A stretch of 64,000 bases of DNA from Parvibaculum sp. (GCF_019635935.1 NZ_JAHBYN010000001.1:434001-498000); one strand, 5' to 3'; counted from the stretch's first letter, positions 1 to 11,335 are shown. A program made the numbers and translations. The notes: generated by a model from the letters alone, not told the origin.

Positions 1-793
1 GGCCGAAGACGATGCCGAGCGGATAAAGCAGCATCAGCAGGAAGGCGACCGGCAGCCCGACCAGCGTGATCGCGGTGGCGACCGCCAGCACCGGCACACC
101 AATGAGCCAGACCATGCCGAGGCCGAGCGCCTGCCACGGCTCGGCGACGGCGGCATCGCGCATCCGCGCCGCAGCACCCGGCGCGACGAGACCGAGCAGC
201 AGGGCGAGGCCGCCGAACACGACCGCGCCGCCCGCCGACATGTGATAGCCGGGCGCCGAGAGACCGCCGCCGCGTTCGCGCATGTGGCTGTCGCGCCAGC
301 GTTCGCGCGTGTCGTCGCGCGCGACGGTGTCGCCGCCGATGCGGAAGGCATTGCCATTGACCTCGCCCTTGACGACGGCGCCTTTGTCGATCTTCGCCGT
401 CGAGGCCGAGAAATAGTCGAGATCGCCGTCGATGCGCGCATCCGGCCCGAGCGACAGCTCGACGCCGTAGAAGGTGACGTCGCCTTTCACATGGCCGTTG
501 ATGAGGGCTTCCTGCCCGCGGATCGAGAGATCGCCTTCGAGTTCGCCCTCGATCGCCGCGCGCCGCGCCGCGATCCAGGCATCGCCCTTCACATGCGCAT
601 CGCGCGTCAGAATGACGATCTGGCCGGCCGCCGTCAGCGCGCCGTCGACCCGGCGGTCGATGGTGAGTTCTTCCGCCGCCGCGAAGACATCCTTGCCGCT
701 GACCCACTCGACCGCGCGGCCCGAGGCCGGCTCGGCATGGGCGGCGGCAAGCGTCGTCACGGCAAACAGGCAAGACAGGATCGCGGTTCGCAT
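1..793 (-). CDS. Exported bactofilin-like polymer-forming protein (3' end outside window)
   Basis: The visible 264 residues begin with a signal peptide (MRTAILSCLFAVTTLAAAHA). A run of short beta-helix repeats with alternating 'G-x-V/L-x-G-D' turns follows at about residues 40-150 (for example EGELEGDLSIRG and ARIDGDLDYF), typical of the polymer-forming/bactofilin (DUF583) fold. After an Arg-rich linker there are at least two hydrophobic segments (about 185-210 and 225-264). A clear GGAGAGG ribosome site precedes the ATG. Classical bactofilins are cytoplasmic scaffolds; a signal peptide plus C-terminal membrane segments suggests an envelope-associated relative. The gene runs off the left edge, so the C terminus is unknown. 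Family call is fairly sure, function is not. Confidence 0.8.
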   Translation of the reverse strand, partial: MRTAILSCLFAVTTLAAAHAEPASGRAVEWVSGKDVFAAAEELTIDRRVDGALTAAGQIVILTRDAHVKGDAWIAARRAAIEGELEGDLSIRGQEALINGHVKGDVTFYGVELSLGPDARIDGDLDYFSASTAKIDKGAVVKGEVNGNAFRIGGDTVARDDTRERWRDSHMRERGGGLSAPGYHMSAGGAVVFGGLALLLGLVAPGAAARMRDAAVAEPWQALGLGMVWLIGVPVLAVATAITLVGLPVAFLLMLLYPLGIVFG

Positions 794-904
794 GGCCTCT
801 CCTCGCATTTTCCCTCAGCCCCGGAGAGGACTATAGCGCGGGAATGTGGCAGGCGCATGGGGTGCGGGGGTGTCGTCTGCCCCGGACCTGCCCCAAACAT
901 GAGG

Positions 905-986
905 TGTCATCCCGGCGAAAGCCGGGAACCATGGGCGGCGCGGCACAAGGTGAAGCCCGTGGACCCCGGCTTTCGCCGGGGTGACA
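905..986. repeat. Intergenic palindromic repeat pair
   Basis: Two inverted copies of a TGTCAYCCCGGCGAAAGCCGGG unit (905-930 and 961-986) match at about 23 of 26 positions and are separated by 30 nt. Each copy is itself a hairpin: CCCGGC, a GAAA loop, GCCGGG. It lies between pccA and the bactofilin-like gene. Short palindromes of this type are common intergenic repeats in alphaproteobacterial chromosomes. There is no T-run, so an intrinsic terminator is not indicated. Confidence 0.75.
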
Positions 987-1036
987 TTTTTATTTTGGGC
1001 AAGCGCAGCGGCAAACACCGAGGCGGACCACCCCTC

Positions 1037-3052
<2,016 letters not shown>

Positions 3053-3087
3053 CAGCGGTGACCTTGCGAAGCGGGGGCGGACAAAAG

Positions 3088-3203
3088 CCCCTCCCCCTTG
3101 CGGGGAGGGGTTGGGGTGGGGGGTCTCTTCGGAAAAACAACCGCTGCCTCACAAGCCCCCCACTCGGCCCGCTGCGCGCGCCGACCTCCCCGCGAGGGGG
3201 AGG
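3088..3203. repeat. Intergenic inverted-repeat element between pccB and pccA
   Basis: Two GC-rich hairpins flank this interval. 3088-3110 is CCCCTCCCC, a CTTGC loop, GGGGAGGGG; 3185-3203 is CCTCCCC/GGGGAGG type. Together they form a larger imperfect inverted repeat. This looks like a mobile-type intergenic palindrome of alphaproteobacteria and not a gene. It may affect pccB-pccA mRNA stability. Small ORFs that cross it have no coding character. Confidence 0.65.
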
Positions 3204-3239
3204 TGAAAGTTGTCAAGGCACGTTGCATCCCCTCGCTCC

Positions 3240-4772
3240 TCACAGCGGAATGTTGTCGTGCTTCTTCCACGGATTCTCGAGCTCCTTGTGGCGGAGGAGC
3301 GCGAGCGCCCGCGCGATGCGGATGCGCGTGGAATGCGGCATGATGACTTCGTCGATATAGCCGCGTTCGGCCGCGACGAAGGGATTGAGGAAGCGGTCTT
3401 CGTAGGTTTTGGTGTGGGCGGCGATCTTGTCCGGGTCGCCGATGTCGGCGCGATGGATGATCTCGACCGCGCCCTTGGCGCCCATCACCGCGATTTCGGC
3501 GGTGGGCCAGGCATAGTTGATGTCGCCGCGAATATGCTTCGACGCCATCACGTCATAGGCGCCGCCATAGGCCTTGCGCGTGATGACGGTGACTTTCGGC
3601 ACGGTCGCTTCGGTATAGGCGAAGAGGAGCTTCGCGCCATGTTTGATGAGGCCGCCATATTCCTGCGCGGTGCCCGGCAGGAAGCCCGGCACATCGACGA
3701 AAGTGACGATGGGGATGGAGAAGCAATCGCAGAAGCGCACGAAGCGCGCCGCCTTACGGCTGGCATCCGAGTCGAGCACGCCGGCCAGCACCATCGGCTG
3801 GTTGGCGACGATGCCGACGGTGCGGCCCTCGATGCGCGCAAAGCCGGTGACGATGTTCTTGGCAAAGCTCTCCTGGATTTCGAAGAAGTCGGCCTCGTCC
3901 ACGACCTTCAGGATCAGCTCCTTCATGTCGTAGGGCATGTTGGGATTGGCGGGGATCAGCGTGTCGAGCGAACTCTCGATGCGCAGCGCATCGTCGAAGA
4001 ACGGGCGCTCCGGCACATCGTCGCGGTTGGAAGACGGCAGGAAATCGATGAGACGGCGGATCTGCGTCATCGCGATCACGTCATTGTCCCAGGCGCCGTC
4101 GGCGACGGAGGATTTGGTGGTGTGGATGGAAGCGCCGCCAAGCTGTTCCGACGTCACGGTTTCGTTGGTGACGGTTTTGACGACATCGGGGCCGGTGACG
4201 AACATGTAGGATGTGTCGCGCACCATGAAGATGAAGTCGGTCATGGCCGGCGAGTAAACGTCGCCGCCGGCGCAGGGCCCCATAATGACCGAGATTTGCG
4301 GAATGACGCCCGACGCCATGACGTTGCGCGTAAAGACATCGCCATAGCCGCCCAGCGCATCGACGCCTTCCTGGATGCGCGCGCCGCCGGCGTCGAACAG
4401 ACCGATGATCGGGGCGCCGGTCTTCAGCGCCATGTCCTGGACCTTGGTCATCTTCTTGGCGTGGGCACGCGACAGCGAGCCGCCGAACACCGTGAAGTCC
4501 TTGACGAAGAGATAGACCGGACGTCCGTTGACCGTGCCCCAGCCGGTGACGACGCCGTCGCCGGGGATCTTCTGCTTCTCCATGCCGAATTCGTGGCTGT
4601 CATGTTCGACGAACATGTCGAACTCCTCGAAGGAGCCCTCGTCGAGCAGGAGTTCGATGCGCTCGCGCGCCGTCAGCTTGCCCTTGGCGTGCTGCGCGTC
4701 GATCCGCTTGCTGCCGCCGCCGAGCCGCGCCACCGCGCGCCGCTCCTCAAGCCGACGAAGAATGTCCTTCAT
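3240..4772 (-). CDS. pccB: Propionyl-CoA carboxylase beta (carboxyltransferase) subunit
   Basis: Carboxyltransferase half of propionyl-CoA carboxylase, passing CO2 from biotin on PccA to propionyl-CoA (odd-chain fatty acid, Val/Ile/Met breakdown). The 510 residues start [12 protein letters not shown] and include [18 protein letters not shown], the crotonase-like oxyanion segments [17 protein letters not shown] and [17 protein letters not shown], and the usual C terminus [12 protein letters not shown]. An in-frame extension of 46 residues is possible upstream, but the ATG used here has an AGGGGGTGGT ribosome site directly before it and matches family length. No gene occupies the 148 bp between it and the ATP12 gene. 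Confidence 0.96.
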   Translation of the reverse strand: MKDILRRLEERRAVARLGGGSKRIDAQHAKGKLTARERIELLLDEGSFEEFDMFVEHDSHEFGMEKQKIPGDGVVTGWGTVNGRPVYLFVKDFTVFGGSLSRAHAKKMTKVQDMALKTGAPIIGLFDAGGARIQEGVDALGGYGDVFTRNVMASGVIPQISVIMGPCAGGDVYSPAMTDFIFMVRDTSYMFVTGPDVVKTVTNETVTSEQLGGASIHTTKSSVADGAWDNDVIAMTQIRRLIDFLPSSNRDDVPERPFFDDALRIESSLDTLIPANPNMPYDMKELILKVVDEADFFEIQESFAKNIVTGFARIEGRTVGIVANQPMVLAGVLDSDASRKAARFVRFCDCFSIPIVTFVDVPGFLPGTAQEYGGLIKHGAKLLFAYTEATVPKVTVITRKAYGGAYDVMASKHIRGDINYAWPTAEIAVMGAKGAVEIIHRADIGDPDKIAAHTKTYEDRFLNPFVAAERGYIDEVIMPHSTRIRIARALALLRHKELENPWKKHDNIPL

Positions 4773-4920
4773 ACCACCCCCTGAAACCGGAGAATTCGCG
4801 CCGTCGAACGGAGAAAAACCCCCGGCGCCAAAAGTGTCGCAAACAGGCTGTTGCGGGCTTTGAATAGCACCGAAATCTCCTTTTTGCCAATGGCTTGGCC
4901 GCCATTCCAAAGGGCGGGGT

Positions 4921-5718
4921 TTACGTTACGTCAGTAAGCAAATCGAGGAAACGGCCGGTTTCGCCGAGCTCGGCGCGGCGGCGCGCGAGACGCGCCTCCT
5001 CCTCCGCGTCGCGGCCCGAAATCTCCATCTGCCAGGTCTCGTCGAGATGCGCGGCGGCAATGGCGGCCGCCACATCGAGACGGCGCTCGAGGAGCGCCAG
5101 CCCGATGACGGCCGAGCCGGTCAGCGTGACCGCATTGTGGAGCGCGGCGAGACGGAAATGGTCGAGGCGTTCAAGCGCCCGGCCATAGGCAGCGAGCGCC
5201 GCTTCGTCCTGCGCGACATGGACGATGCCGGTGGTGACCTTGAGGCGGATGCCATGCGCCGCCACCCATTCGAGCAACGGATCCCATTCGGCCGCCTGAC
5301 GCGCGACGAGAGCGGCCGGCGCCTCGGCGCGGTAGCACAGGAGGTCGGTGCCGGCGAAATTGACGATCTCGGCGACGACGGCGGCGCGGCGCGGCTTGAC
5401 GAGATCGAGCGCGGTATTGGCGAGCTTCGTCAGCCACATCGAACGCGGGTCGATATATTCGCCCTGCCCGGCCCACTCCGCTGCCATCGCGCGGGCAAGC
5501 GCCGCATGCGGCACGGCAAGCACCTGCTTCGACGGCGTCTTGACAGCGCGGCCGTCGAGCAGGATCGTGTATCCGTCCGGCGTTTCGCCGGCGGCAGCCT
5601 CCTTGTAGAAACGCTTCGGCAGACGTGGGCCGTCGCGCCCCGGATGCGGCGGCTGCTCGTCGAGCGTGCGGTTGCGCGCCAGATCGAAAATGGCGGCGGT
5701 CTCTTCCTCGCCGCTCAT
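4921..5718 (-). CDS. ATP12-family F1-ATPase assembly chaperone
   Basis: Homologue of mitochondrial Atp12, which shields the F1 alpha subunit before assembly of ATP synthase. The 265-residue protein carries the family's PKRFYKEA...[10 protein letters not shown] motif near residue 35-60, the central [16 protein letters not shown] block, and the C-terminal [21 protein letters not shown] segment. It is restricted to alphaproteobacteria and mitochondria, which supports the taxonomic call. Its ATG overlaps the asmA-like stop by 4 bp (ATGA), so it is translationally coupled to the chain that starts at rarA. Confidence 0.9.
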   Translation of the reverse strand: MSGEEETAAIFDLARNRTLDEQPPHPGRDGPRLPKRFYKEAAAGETPDGYTILLDGRAVKTPSKQVLAVPHAALARAMAAEWAGQGEYIDPRSMWLTKLANTALDLVKPRRAAVVAEIVNFAGTDLLCYRAEAPAALVARQAAEWDPLLEWVAAHGIRLKVTTGIVHVAQDEAALAAYGRALERLDHFRLAALHNAVTLTGSAVIGLALLERRLDVAAAIAAAHLDETWQMEISGRDAEEEARLARRRAELGETGRFLDLLTDVT

Positions 5719-7493
5719 CGTCCGAAAATTCCGCGCACGGCGCCGCCGATACCCTTGGCGGCATCTTCCGCCGCACCGCCGATGGCGCCGCCGACATCCT
5801 TGACCGTGCCAGTGACGCCGCGCGACTCTTCCTGTGCGGCTGCCGCCGCCGCGCCGCATTCGCCGCCGCCGGCAACCGAACCCGCGCCGGTGCTCATCAA
5901 CGGCAGCAGCGCGCCGACACCGCCGGTCAACGCCGCGCCGCCCACCGCCGTCGCAATGCCGGTCGCCGCACCGGCGCGGTCGAGACCGGCGGACGGCGCA
6001 TTGAGCGGACCCGACAGGCGCACCGGGAAAGCAAGGCTGAGCAGGCTCGCCTGCTTCGGCTTCGGTTTGAACAGGAGGTCGAGCCGCTCGCGGCCGAGAT
6101 CGACCGTGCCGGAGCCGGTGGTTATCAGCGTGTCGGTTTCGAGCGCCAGCGCCTTCGACGTGCCGACGCCGCCGGCGAAATCGAACGCGCTGATGGCGCA
6201 GACAAGCTTTGCCCGGTCGCCGGTCTTGCCACCGGGGGCGAGCACGTTGACGAGATCGTCGGACACGATCGCGAGCGCGCGCGAATTGATCGTGCCCGCG
6301 CCGACCGCCAGATTGGTCTGGCCGCCAAGCGACGCGGCAATCGCGTGCAGCGAGTTGCCGCGCCCCGAAAGCTTCGCTCCGAAATCGGCCCGCGCCGTCA
6401 GCATGTCTGTGAGGTCGAGATCGGCAAGAAGACGCCCGAGATCGAAATTGGTGGCGCCCGCATCGACCGAAACCGACTTCGCCTTGCCGTCCGCCGACAG
6501 CGAAAGTTTCAGCGGCGTGTCGCGATAGGCCGCCGTGAGCGGCGCCGACAGCTTGCCGTTGGCGATTTTCACCGGCAGCTTGATGTCGGCGAGAACGAGC
6601 TTGCCGTAATGCAGCGCACCCAGCGCGAAAGTGAGATCGGCATCGAGCGCTTCCAGCGCGTCGAGCGGCAGCGGGTCGCGGCTGAAGACCGGCCCGCCCT
6701 CCTTTTTGCTACTGGTACCGCCACCACCGCCGCCAAGGAAGGGCGTCACGTCGAATTTCGGGCTCGACAGGGCGCCTGTGAGTTTCGGACGGCCGGAGAG
6801 ATCGAGCGCGAGGTCGCCGCCGACGCTGGTGCCGGCGACATCGAGCGAGGCATTGTCGAGCGCCATGCGGGCGGCATCGCCCGAGACGTCGGCGGAGAAA
6901 GCGACCGCCGAACCGTTGACCTTGCCGCCGACAACGGCATGGACGCCGGCGCCTTTCGGCTGCACCGTCACCTCATCCAGCGTCGCTTCCGTGACCTGCC
7001 CCGTTGCGCCGTCGCGATAGGCGATCTTGATGGCGGAAAGCGCGACCCGCGGAATGCCGGCAAGCGACATGCCGCCGCCCTCGCCCGCCGACGCAGGCGC
7101 AGCCTGTGCGTCGCCGAATTCCCAATTGCCGCGACCCCGGCGGTCGGTTTCGAGATAAATGTCGGCGCCGCTCAGCTTCACTTCGCGCAGATCGACATTG
7201 CCCGAAAAAAGCGGCAGCAGCGCCAGTTGCAGGCCGAGCTCGTCCGCCGTCAGCATTTGCGGGCGCGTGCCCCAATCGGCATTGCCGAAGCTGACCTTTT
7301 CGGCAACGACGGTCGGCACCAACGAAAAGCCGATATGAAGTCCGCCCTCGATTTTCAACGTGCGGCCTGTGGCATCCTTTGCCGCCGCCTCGATCTGCGG
7401 CGCGAAGCGGCCGAGATCGACGACGGTCAGTGCGTATAGCGCGCCCGCCAGAAGCAGCGCGACGACGACGATGAAACGCAGCAGTTTTTTCAT
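5715..7493 (-). CDS. AsmA-family inner-membrane protein
   Basis: 592-residue protein with an N-terminal transmembrane anchor (LRFIVVVALLLAGALYAL) followed by a long beta-rich periplasmic region. AsmA-like landmarks are LKIEGGLHIGFSLVPTVVAEKVSFGNADWG near the N terminus (only loosely quoted here) and FDFAGGVGTSKALALETDT plus LFKPKPKQASLLSLAFPV toward the C terminus. AsmA proteins are thought to affect outer-membrane assembly or lipid transport. A run of six glycines near residue 255 and a Gly/Ala-rich tail (about 560-592) are low-complexity linkers. The start overlaps the HAD gene stop by 4 bp, and the end overlaps the ATP12 start by 4 bp. Confidence 0.88.
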   Translation of the reverse strand: MKKLLRFIVVVALLLAGALYALTVVDLGRFAPQIEAAAKDATGRTLKIEGGLHIGFSLVPTVVAEKVSFGNADWGTRPQMLTADELGLQLALLPLFSGNVDLREVKLSGADIYLETDRRGRGNWEFGDAQAAPASAGEGGGMSLAGIPRVALSAIKIAYRDGATGQVTEATLDEVTVQPKGAGVHAVVGGKVNGSAVAFSADVSGDAARMALDNASLDVAGTSVGGDLALDLSGRPKLTGALSSPKFDVTPFLGGGGGGTSSKKEGGPVFSRDPLPLDALEALDADLTFALGALHYGKLVLADIKLPVKIANGKLSAPLTAAYRDTPLKLSLSADGKAKSVSVDAGATNFDLGRLLADLDLTDMLTARADFGAKLSGRGNSLHAIAASLGGQTNLAVGAGTINSRALAIVSDDLVNVLAPGGKTGDRAKLVCAISAFDFAGGVGTSKALALETDTLITTGSGTVDLGRERLDLLFKPKPKQASLLSLAFPVRLSGPLNAPSAGLDRAGAATGIATAVGGAALTGGVGALLPLMSTGAGSVAGGGECGAAAAAAQEESRGVTGTVKDVGGAIGGAAEDAAKGIGGAVRGIFGR

Positions 7494-8218
7494 GGTTCCC
7501 GTCTCCCGTGAACCGTTGCTTCCCGGACGGCCTGGCGAGGCTCCCCGGTCCACAGCGCATCGAGCGCGGGCGCCAGCGCCGCGAAATCGGACAAGACGAA
7601 ATGCGCGCCGCTCGACCGGAGGGTCTCGGGCGCATGATAGCCCCAATCGACGCCGAACGCATGGGCGCCGGCAGCCCGCGCCATCTCGATGTCGTAGCTG
7701 GTGTCGCCGACCAGCGCCGTGTCGGCCGCCGCCGCCCCGACCGCGCGCATGGCGCGGCGCAGCATTTCCGGGTGGGGTTTGGAGGGCGCGTCGTCGGCCG
7801 TCTGCAGCGTCACGAAATAGTCGCGAAGACCATGCGTTTCGAGCGCATGGGCAAGGCCGCGCTGCGACTTGCCGGTGGCGATGCCGAGCACGGTGCCGGG
7901 CCGGGCATGAAGCGCCGCCAATGCCTCGCGGACGCCGGGAAAGAGCGGCTCGGCCAGATCGGCGCGATGCCGGATCTCGAAAAACGCGTCCTTGTAGCTC
8001 TGCGTAATGCGGCGGCGAATGCCCGGCTCGGTATCGGGCAGCAATGCCGCCAGCGCCTCGTCGAGCGACAGGCCGACAATCGAAAGCACGTCCGCGCGCG
8101 GCAACGCCGCCAGCCCATGCGCCGCAAAGACGTGCGCCATCGCCGCCACGATCATGTGCTGGCTGTCGATCAGCGTACCGTCGCAATCGAAGACGACGAG
8201 GCGGAGGGGAGCGGTCAC
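7490..8218 (-). CDS. HAD-superfamily phosphatase (phosphoglycolate phosphatase-like)
   Basis: 242-residue HAD-IA hydrolase. Motif I is FDCDGTLIDS (nucleophile Asp 11, acid Asp 13), motif II lies in LGIATGKS, motif III is the lysine in SKPHPEML, and motif IV is GDTSYDIEMA. A helical cap domain sits between motifs I and II (about residues 20-85). This architecture matches Gph/PGP-type small-molecule phosphatases, but substrate cannot be read from sequence. The start is a GTG that overlaps the rluC stop (GTGA), and the stop overlaps the next gene's ATG. Conserved neighbourhood in alphaproteobacteria. Confidence 0.88.
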   Translation of the reverse strand: MTAPLRLVVFDCDGTLIDSQHMIVAAMAHVFAAHGLAALPRADVLSIVGLSLDEALAALLPDTEPGIRRRITQSYKDAFFEIRHRADLAEPLFPGVREALAALHARPGTVLGIATGKSQRGLAHALETHGLRDYFVTLQTADDAPSKPHPEMLRRAMRAVGAAAADTALVGDTSYDIEMARAAGAHAFGVDWGYHAPETLRSSGAHFVLSDFAALAPALDALWTGEPRQAVREATVHGRREP

Positions 8219-9207
8219 TCCTCCAGCCCCTCAAACGCCCCTTCGGCGTCGCGTTCTTCGAGGCCGAGGAGTTTCCAGCTTTTCTTCATGTGCGGCGGCA
8301 AATCGGCCTCGATGAAGAAGCGCCCGCCGTCCGGGTGCGCGAGGTCGATGGAGCGGGCATGAAGGTGAAGCTGGCGCGGGATTTCGCCGCCGGGATGCGC
8401 GGTGACGCCGCCATATTTGCCGTCGCCCACTATGGGCGTGCCGATGGCGCGCGCATGGGCGCGGATCTGGTGCGTGCGGCCAGTAACCGGCATGAAGGCG
8501 ACCCAGGCGAATTTGGTCGAGACGCTGGTAACGACCGAATAATGCGTGACCGCGTGCTGTGCGTCCTCGTCGCCTGCATCCGCCGGCGACACGCGCTCGG
8601 CGCGTGGGCCGCCTTGCTTGGCGAGTGCCAGATCGATCGTGCCCTGAAGCGGTGCGGGCGTGCCGATGACCAGCGCCCAGTAAATCTTGCGCGCATCCTT
8701 CTGCTGGAAGGCGCGGCCGAGCGCAGCGGCGGATTTCGCGCTGCGCGCCAGCACGATGACGCCGGACGTGTCGCGGTCGAGACGATGCACGAGACGCGGA
8801 CGCTCCGCCGCTTCGAATGCGAGCGCATCGAGCATGCCGTCGAGATGGCGTTCGGTCTTGGTGCCGCCCTGCACGGCAAGACCCGCCGGCTTGTTGAGCA
8901 CGATCAGCGACTTGTCCTTGTGGATGACAAGCGAGCGGACAAAGGCCGCGTCCTTGTCGTTGAGCGCGCGTTCGGGCTTCGGCGCCGGGGTGTCGATTTC
9001 CTCGCCGAGCGGCGGCACGCGCACGGTCTGCCCGGCGGCAAGCCGCGCATTGGCCTTGGCTCGCGCGCCATCGACACGCACCTGACCGGTGCGCAACAGC
9101 TTTTCGAGGCGGCCATGCGTCAGCGCCGGGAAACGCCGCTTGAACCAGCGGTCGAGACGGATGCCGTCTTCATCCGCGGAAACACCGATCTGCGCGACTT
9201 CCTTCAT
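8215..9207 (-). CDS. rluC: RluA-family 23S rRNA pseudouridine synthase (RluC-like)
   Basis: 330-residue enzyme converting uridines in 23S rRNA to pseudouridine. It has an N-terminal S4-like RNA-binding domain (about residues 15-75, DRWFKRRFPALTHGRLEKLL) and a catalytic domain with LIVLNKPAGLAVQGG and the signature HRLDRDTSG (catalytic Asp 144), followed by PVTGRTHQIRAHA. The ATG chosen overlaps the crcB stop by 4 bp; a longer in-frame extension upstream would run inside crcB and is rejected. RluC rather than RluD is inferred from the crcB/HAD neighbourhood, so the target uridines are uncertain. Confidence 0.9.
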   Translation of the reverse strand: MKEVAQIGVSADEDGIRLDRWFKRRFPALTHGRLEKLLRTGQVRVDGARAKANARLAAGQTVRVPPLGEEIDTPAPKPERALNDKDAAFVRSLVIHKDKSLIVLNKPAGLAVQGGTKTERHLDGMLDALAFEAAERPRLVHRLDRDTSGVIVLARSAKSAAALGRAFQQKDARKIYWALVIGTPAPLQGTIDLALAKQGGPRAERVSPADAGDEDAQHAVTHYSVVTSVSTKFAWVAFMPVTGRTHQIRAHARAIGTPIVGDGKYGGVTAHPGGEIPRQLHLHARSIDLAHPDGGRFFIEADLPPHMKKSWKLLGLEERDAEGAFEGLEE

Positions 9208-9587
9208 GCTGAAAACAACATCCGCGCAATCCACAAACCAACGAAGAGTGCGCCGACGGCGCCGGCGACCGAGCCCGCCATATAGAGACCGGCAAGGCCG
9301 ATATCGCCGCGCTCGATCATGTTGGCGGCGTCGAGTGAAAAGGCCGAGAAGGTGGTGAAGCCGCCGAGAATGCCGGTGGTGAGGAAGCTGCGCATCTCGG
9401 GCGACAGATCGTATTTCAGCGCGAAGGCGCCCGCGAGGAGACCCATCGCCAGCGAACCGGCAATGTTGATCGTCAAAATACCCCACGGAAAATTGGGCCC
9501 GAGCAGCCGGAGCATTTGCGCGTTGAGCAGGTAGCGCCCGCTCGCGCCGATGGCGCCGCCGATGGCGACCGCGAACAGATGGTTCAT
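9204..9587 (-). CDS. crcB: Fluoride ion channel CrcB/Fluc
   Basis: 127-residue small membrane protein with four hydrophobic helices. Diagnostic CrcB motifs are present: GGAIGASGRY in helix 1, NIAGSLAMG in helix 2 and GGFTTFSAFSLD in helix 3, whose phenylalanines line the fluoride pore in the family. Fluc channels are dual-topology dimers that export fluoride from the cytoplasm. No fluoride riboswitch is possible at its 5' end because the start overlaps the rarA stop by 4 bp; expression therefore follows rarA. Single-copy arrangement, standard length. Confidence 0.94.
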   Translation of the reverse strand: MNHLFAVAIGGAIGASGRYLLNAQMLRLLGPNFPWGILTINIAGSLAMGLLAGAFALKYDLSPEMRSFLTTGILGGFTTFSAFSLDAANMIERGDIGLAGLYMAGSVAGAVGALFVGLWIARMLFSA

Positions 9588-10888
9588 CCCTGCCGTTCCT
9601 CTCTCAGTTTCTGCCAGTAGGCGAGCCGCTTGCCGATCTCGCGTTCGAAGCCGCGCTCCTCGGGGCGATAGAAATTCCGGCGGCCGACTTCCTCGGGGAA
9701 GTAGTCCTGGCCCGAAAAGGCATTCGGCGCGTCGTGGTCGTATTCGTATCCGGCGCCGTAGCCAAGGTCTTTCATCAGCCGCGTCGGCGCGTTGAGGATG
9801 TGGGCGGGCGGCGCGACGGAGCCCGTGTCGCGCGCCGAGCGCTTCGCCGCGCCGAAGGCCGTGTAGGACGCATTCGATTTCGGCGCGGTGGCGAGATAGA
9901 TCACCGCCTGCGCCAGCGCCAGCTCGCCCTCCGGTGCGCCGAGGAAATCGAACACGTCTTTCGCCGCCAGCGCCTGATGCACGGCCTCCGGGTCGGCGAG
10001 GCCGATATCCTCGATGGCGGCGCGCACAAGACGGCGCGCGATATAGAGCGGGTCTTCGCCGCCGGCCAGCATGCGCGCCAGCCAGTAGAGCGCCGCGTCG
10101 CAATCCGAGCCGCGGATCGACTTGTGGAGTGCGCTGATGAGGTTGTAGTGCCCTTCCCTGCCCTTGTCGTAGAGGGGCGCGCGGCGCTGCACGGCGGCGA
10201 TGAGGCCGGCCGTGTCGAAGGGCTCGGCCGGCGCCAGCGCGAAAATCTCCTCGGCGAGATTGAGCGCATAACGCCCGTCGCCATCGGCCATCGCGCGAAG
10301 CGAGGCGCGGGCATCGTCGGTCAGCGGCAGTTTCTTTTCGTAGAAGGCTTCGGCGCGGGTGAGCAGTTCTTCCAGCGCCGCGTCGTCGAGCCGGTTCAGC
10401 ACCATGACCTGCGCGCGCGACAGCAGCGCGGCGTTGAGCTCGAAGGAGGGGTTTTCGGTGGTCGCGCCGATCAGCGTGACGGTGCCGTCTTCCATGACCG
10501 GCAGAAAGCCGTCCTGCTGAGCGCGGTTGAAGCGATGAATCTCATCCACAAAGAGCAGCGTGCCCTTGCCGGTCGAGCGGCGGGCGCGGGCGGCCTCGAA
10601 CACTTTCTTGAGGTCGGCGACGCCCGAAAAAATCGCCGACATCGGCTCGAAATGAAGCCCGACCCGGTCGGCCAGCAGGCGGGCGATGGTGGTCTTGCCG
10701 GTGCCGGGCGGCCCCCAGAAGACGATCGAGGAGAGGTGCCCGGCGGTCAGCATCCGCCCGAGCGGCCCCTTGGGCCCGATCAGGTGTTCCTGGCCGACAA
10801 CCTCCTCCAGAACCTTCGGGCGCAGCCGGTCGGCGAGCGGGCGCGGCGCCCCCTCATCCATCCCCGCCGCCTCGAAAAGATTGTTCAT
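9584..10888 (-). CDS. rarA: Replication-associated recombination AAA+ ATPase RarA/MgsA
   Basis: 434-residue clamp-loader-like AAA+ protein acting at stalled replication forks. Walker A GPPGTGKTT is at residues 59-67 and Walker B is LLFVDEIHRFN. The sensor region GATTENPSFELN and a C-terminal tetramerisation domain (KSIRGSDCDAALYWLARML, then LGYGAGYEYDHDAPNAFSGQ) are typical of MgsA/WRNIP1. It is the first gene of a six-gene chain with 4-bp overlaps reaching down to the ATP12 gene. Its start faces the divergent bfd gene across a 188-bp intergenic region. Confidence 0.95.
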   Translation of the reverse strand: MNNLFEAAGMDEGAPRPLADRLRPKVLEEVVGQEHLIGPKGPLGRMLTAGHLSSIVFWGPPGTGKTTIARLLADRVGLHFEPMSAIFSGVADLKKVFEAARARRSTGKGTLLFVDEIHRFNRAQQDGFLPVMEDGTVTLIGATTENPSFELNAALLSRAQVMVLNRLDDAALEELLTRAEAFYEKKLPLTDDARASLRAMADGDGRYALNLAEEIFALAPAEPFDTAGLIAAVQRRAPLYDKGREGHYNLISALHKSIRGSDCDAALYWLARMLAGGEDPLYIARRLVRAAIEDIGLADPEAVHQALAAKDVFDFLGAPEGELALAQAVIYLATAPKSNASYTAFGAAKRSARDTGSVAPPAHILNAPTRLMKDLGYGAGYEYDHDAPNAFSGQDYFPEEVGRRNFYRPEERGFEREIGKRLAYWQKLREERQG

Positions 10889-10954
10889 GGGGGCTCTTTA
10901 GCACGTTTCGGGGCGGCCCTCACCGGCCCCGCAAGCCCCTCTTAACCCTGCGAC

Positions 10955-11010
10955 AATTTTGCAATGGATTCGCATTCACAACGCACTTGCAAACCATTCT
11001 CAAGGGTGGC
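10955..11010. promoter_or_regulatory. Possible iron-responsive operator upstream of bfd
   Basis: The rarA/bfd divergent spacer holds clustered TTGCAA and ATTCGCATT/ACCATTCTCA elements that resemble loosely the direct and inverted NATNAT-type units bound by Fur. A related TTGCAA/ATTCG composition occurs again before bfr. Position is right for iron control of bfd, but no full consensus box is present, so this is a weak call. Confidence 0.3.
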
Positions 11011-11076
11011 AGGTTGGCCTCCTCGGGCCTCGCCCGGGGGCAAGGGCAAGAAAATCCGGGCAGGAAACCCATCCAG

Positions 11077-11283
11077 ATGATCGTGTGTGTGTGCAACGCC
11101 AAGAACTGCCAGACCGTCCGCACGACGCTGGCCGACGCACCGCATGTCGACACGCCCGCCGCCCTGCACCGCGCAATGGGCTGCAAGCCGCAATGCGGCC
11201 GCTGCCTGCCCTCGCTGGCCGAACTGATCGCCGAAGCGCGCGCCGACGAAACGCTTGCGGGCCTGATGGCCGCCGCGGACTGA
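11077..11283 (+). CDS. bfd: Bacterioferritin-associated ferredoxin
   Basis: 68-residue [2Fe-2S] protein that binds bacterioferritin and supplies electrons to release stored iron. The cysteine pattern fits the BFD family: Cys 4 and Cys 6 (MIVCVCNAKNC) and CGRC with Cys 40 and Cys 43 as the second ligand pair. A longer in-frame start 90 bp upstream exists, but the short form matches family length and puts the first Cys at position 4. It lies 133 bp before bfr on the same strand, so the pair acts in iron storage and recovery. Confidence 0.93.
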   Translation: MIVCVCNAKNCQTVRTTLADAPHVDTPAALHRAMGCKPQCGRCLPSLAELIAEARADETLAGLMAAAD

Positions 11284-11335
11284 CGCCACGGCTTTCGCGA
11301 GATACTCTCAAGATCAATTGCAACTTCTTGCCGGC

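Noticed and set aside
3058..3360. Short ORFs across the pccB-pccA spacer
   Set aside because: They run through palindromic repeat DNA and encode Gly/Pro/Arg-rich sequence.
10987..11076. Extended N terminus for bfd
   Set aside because: It would move the first Cys from position 4 to 34 and exceeds family length.
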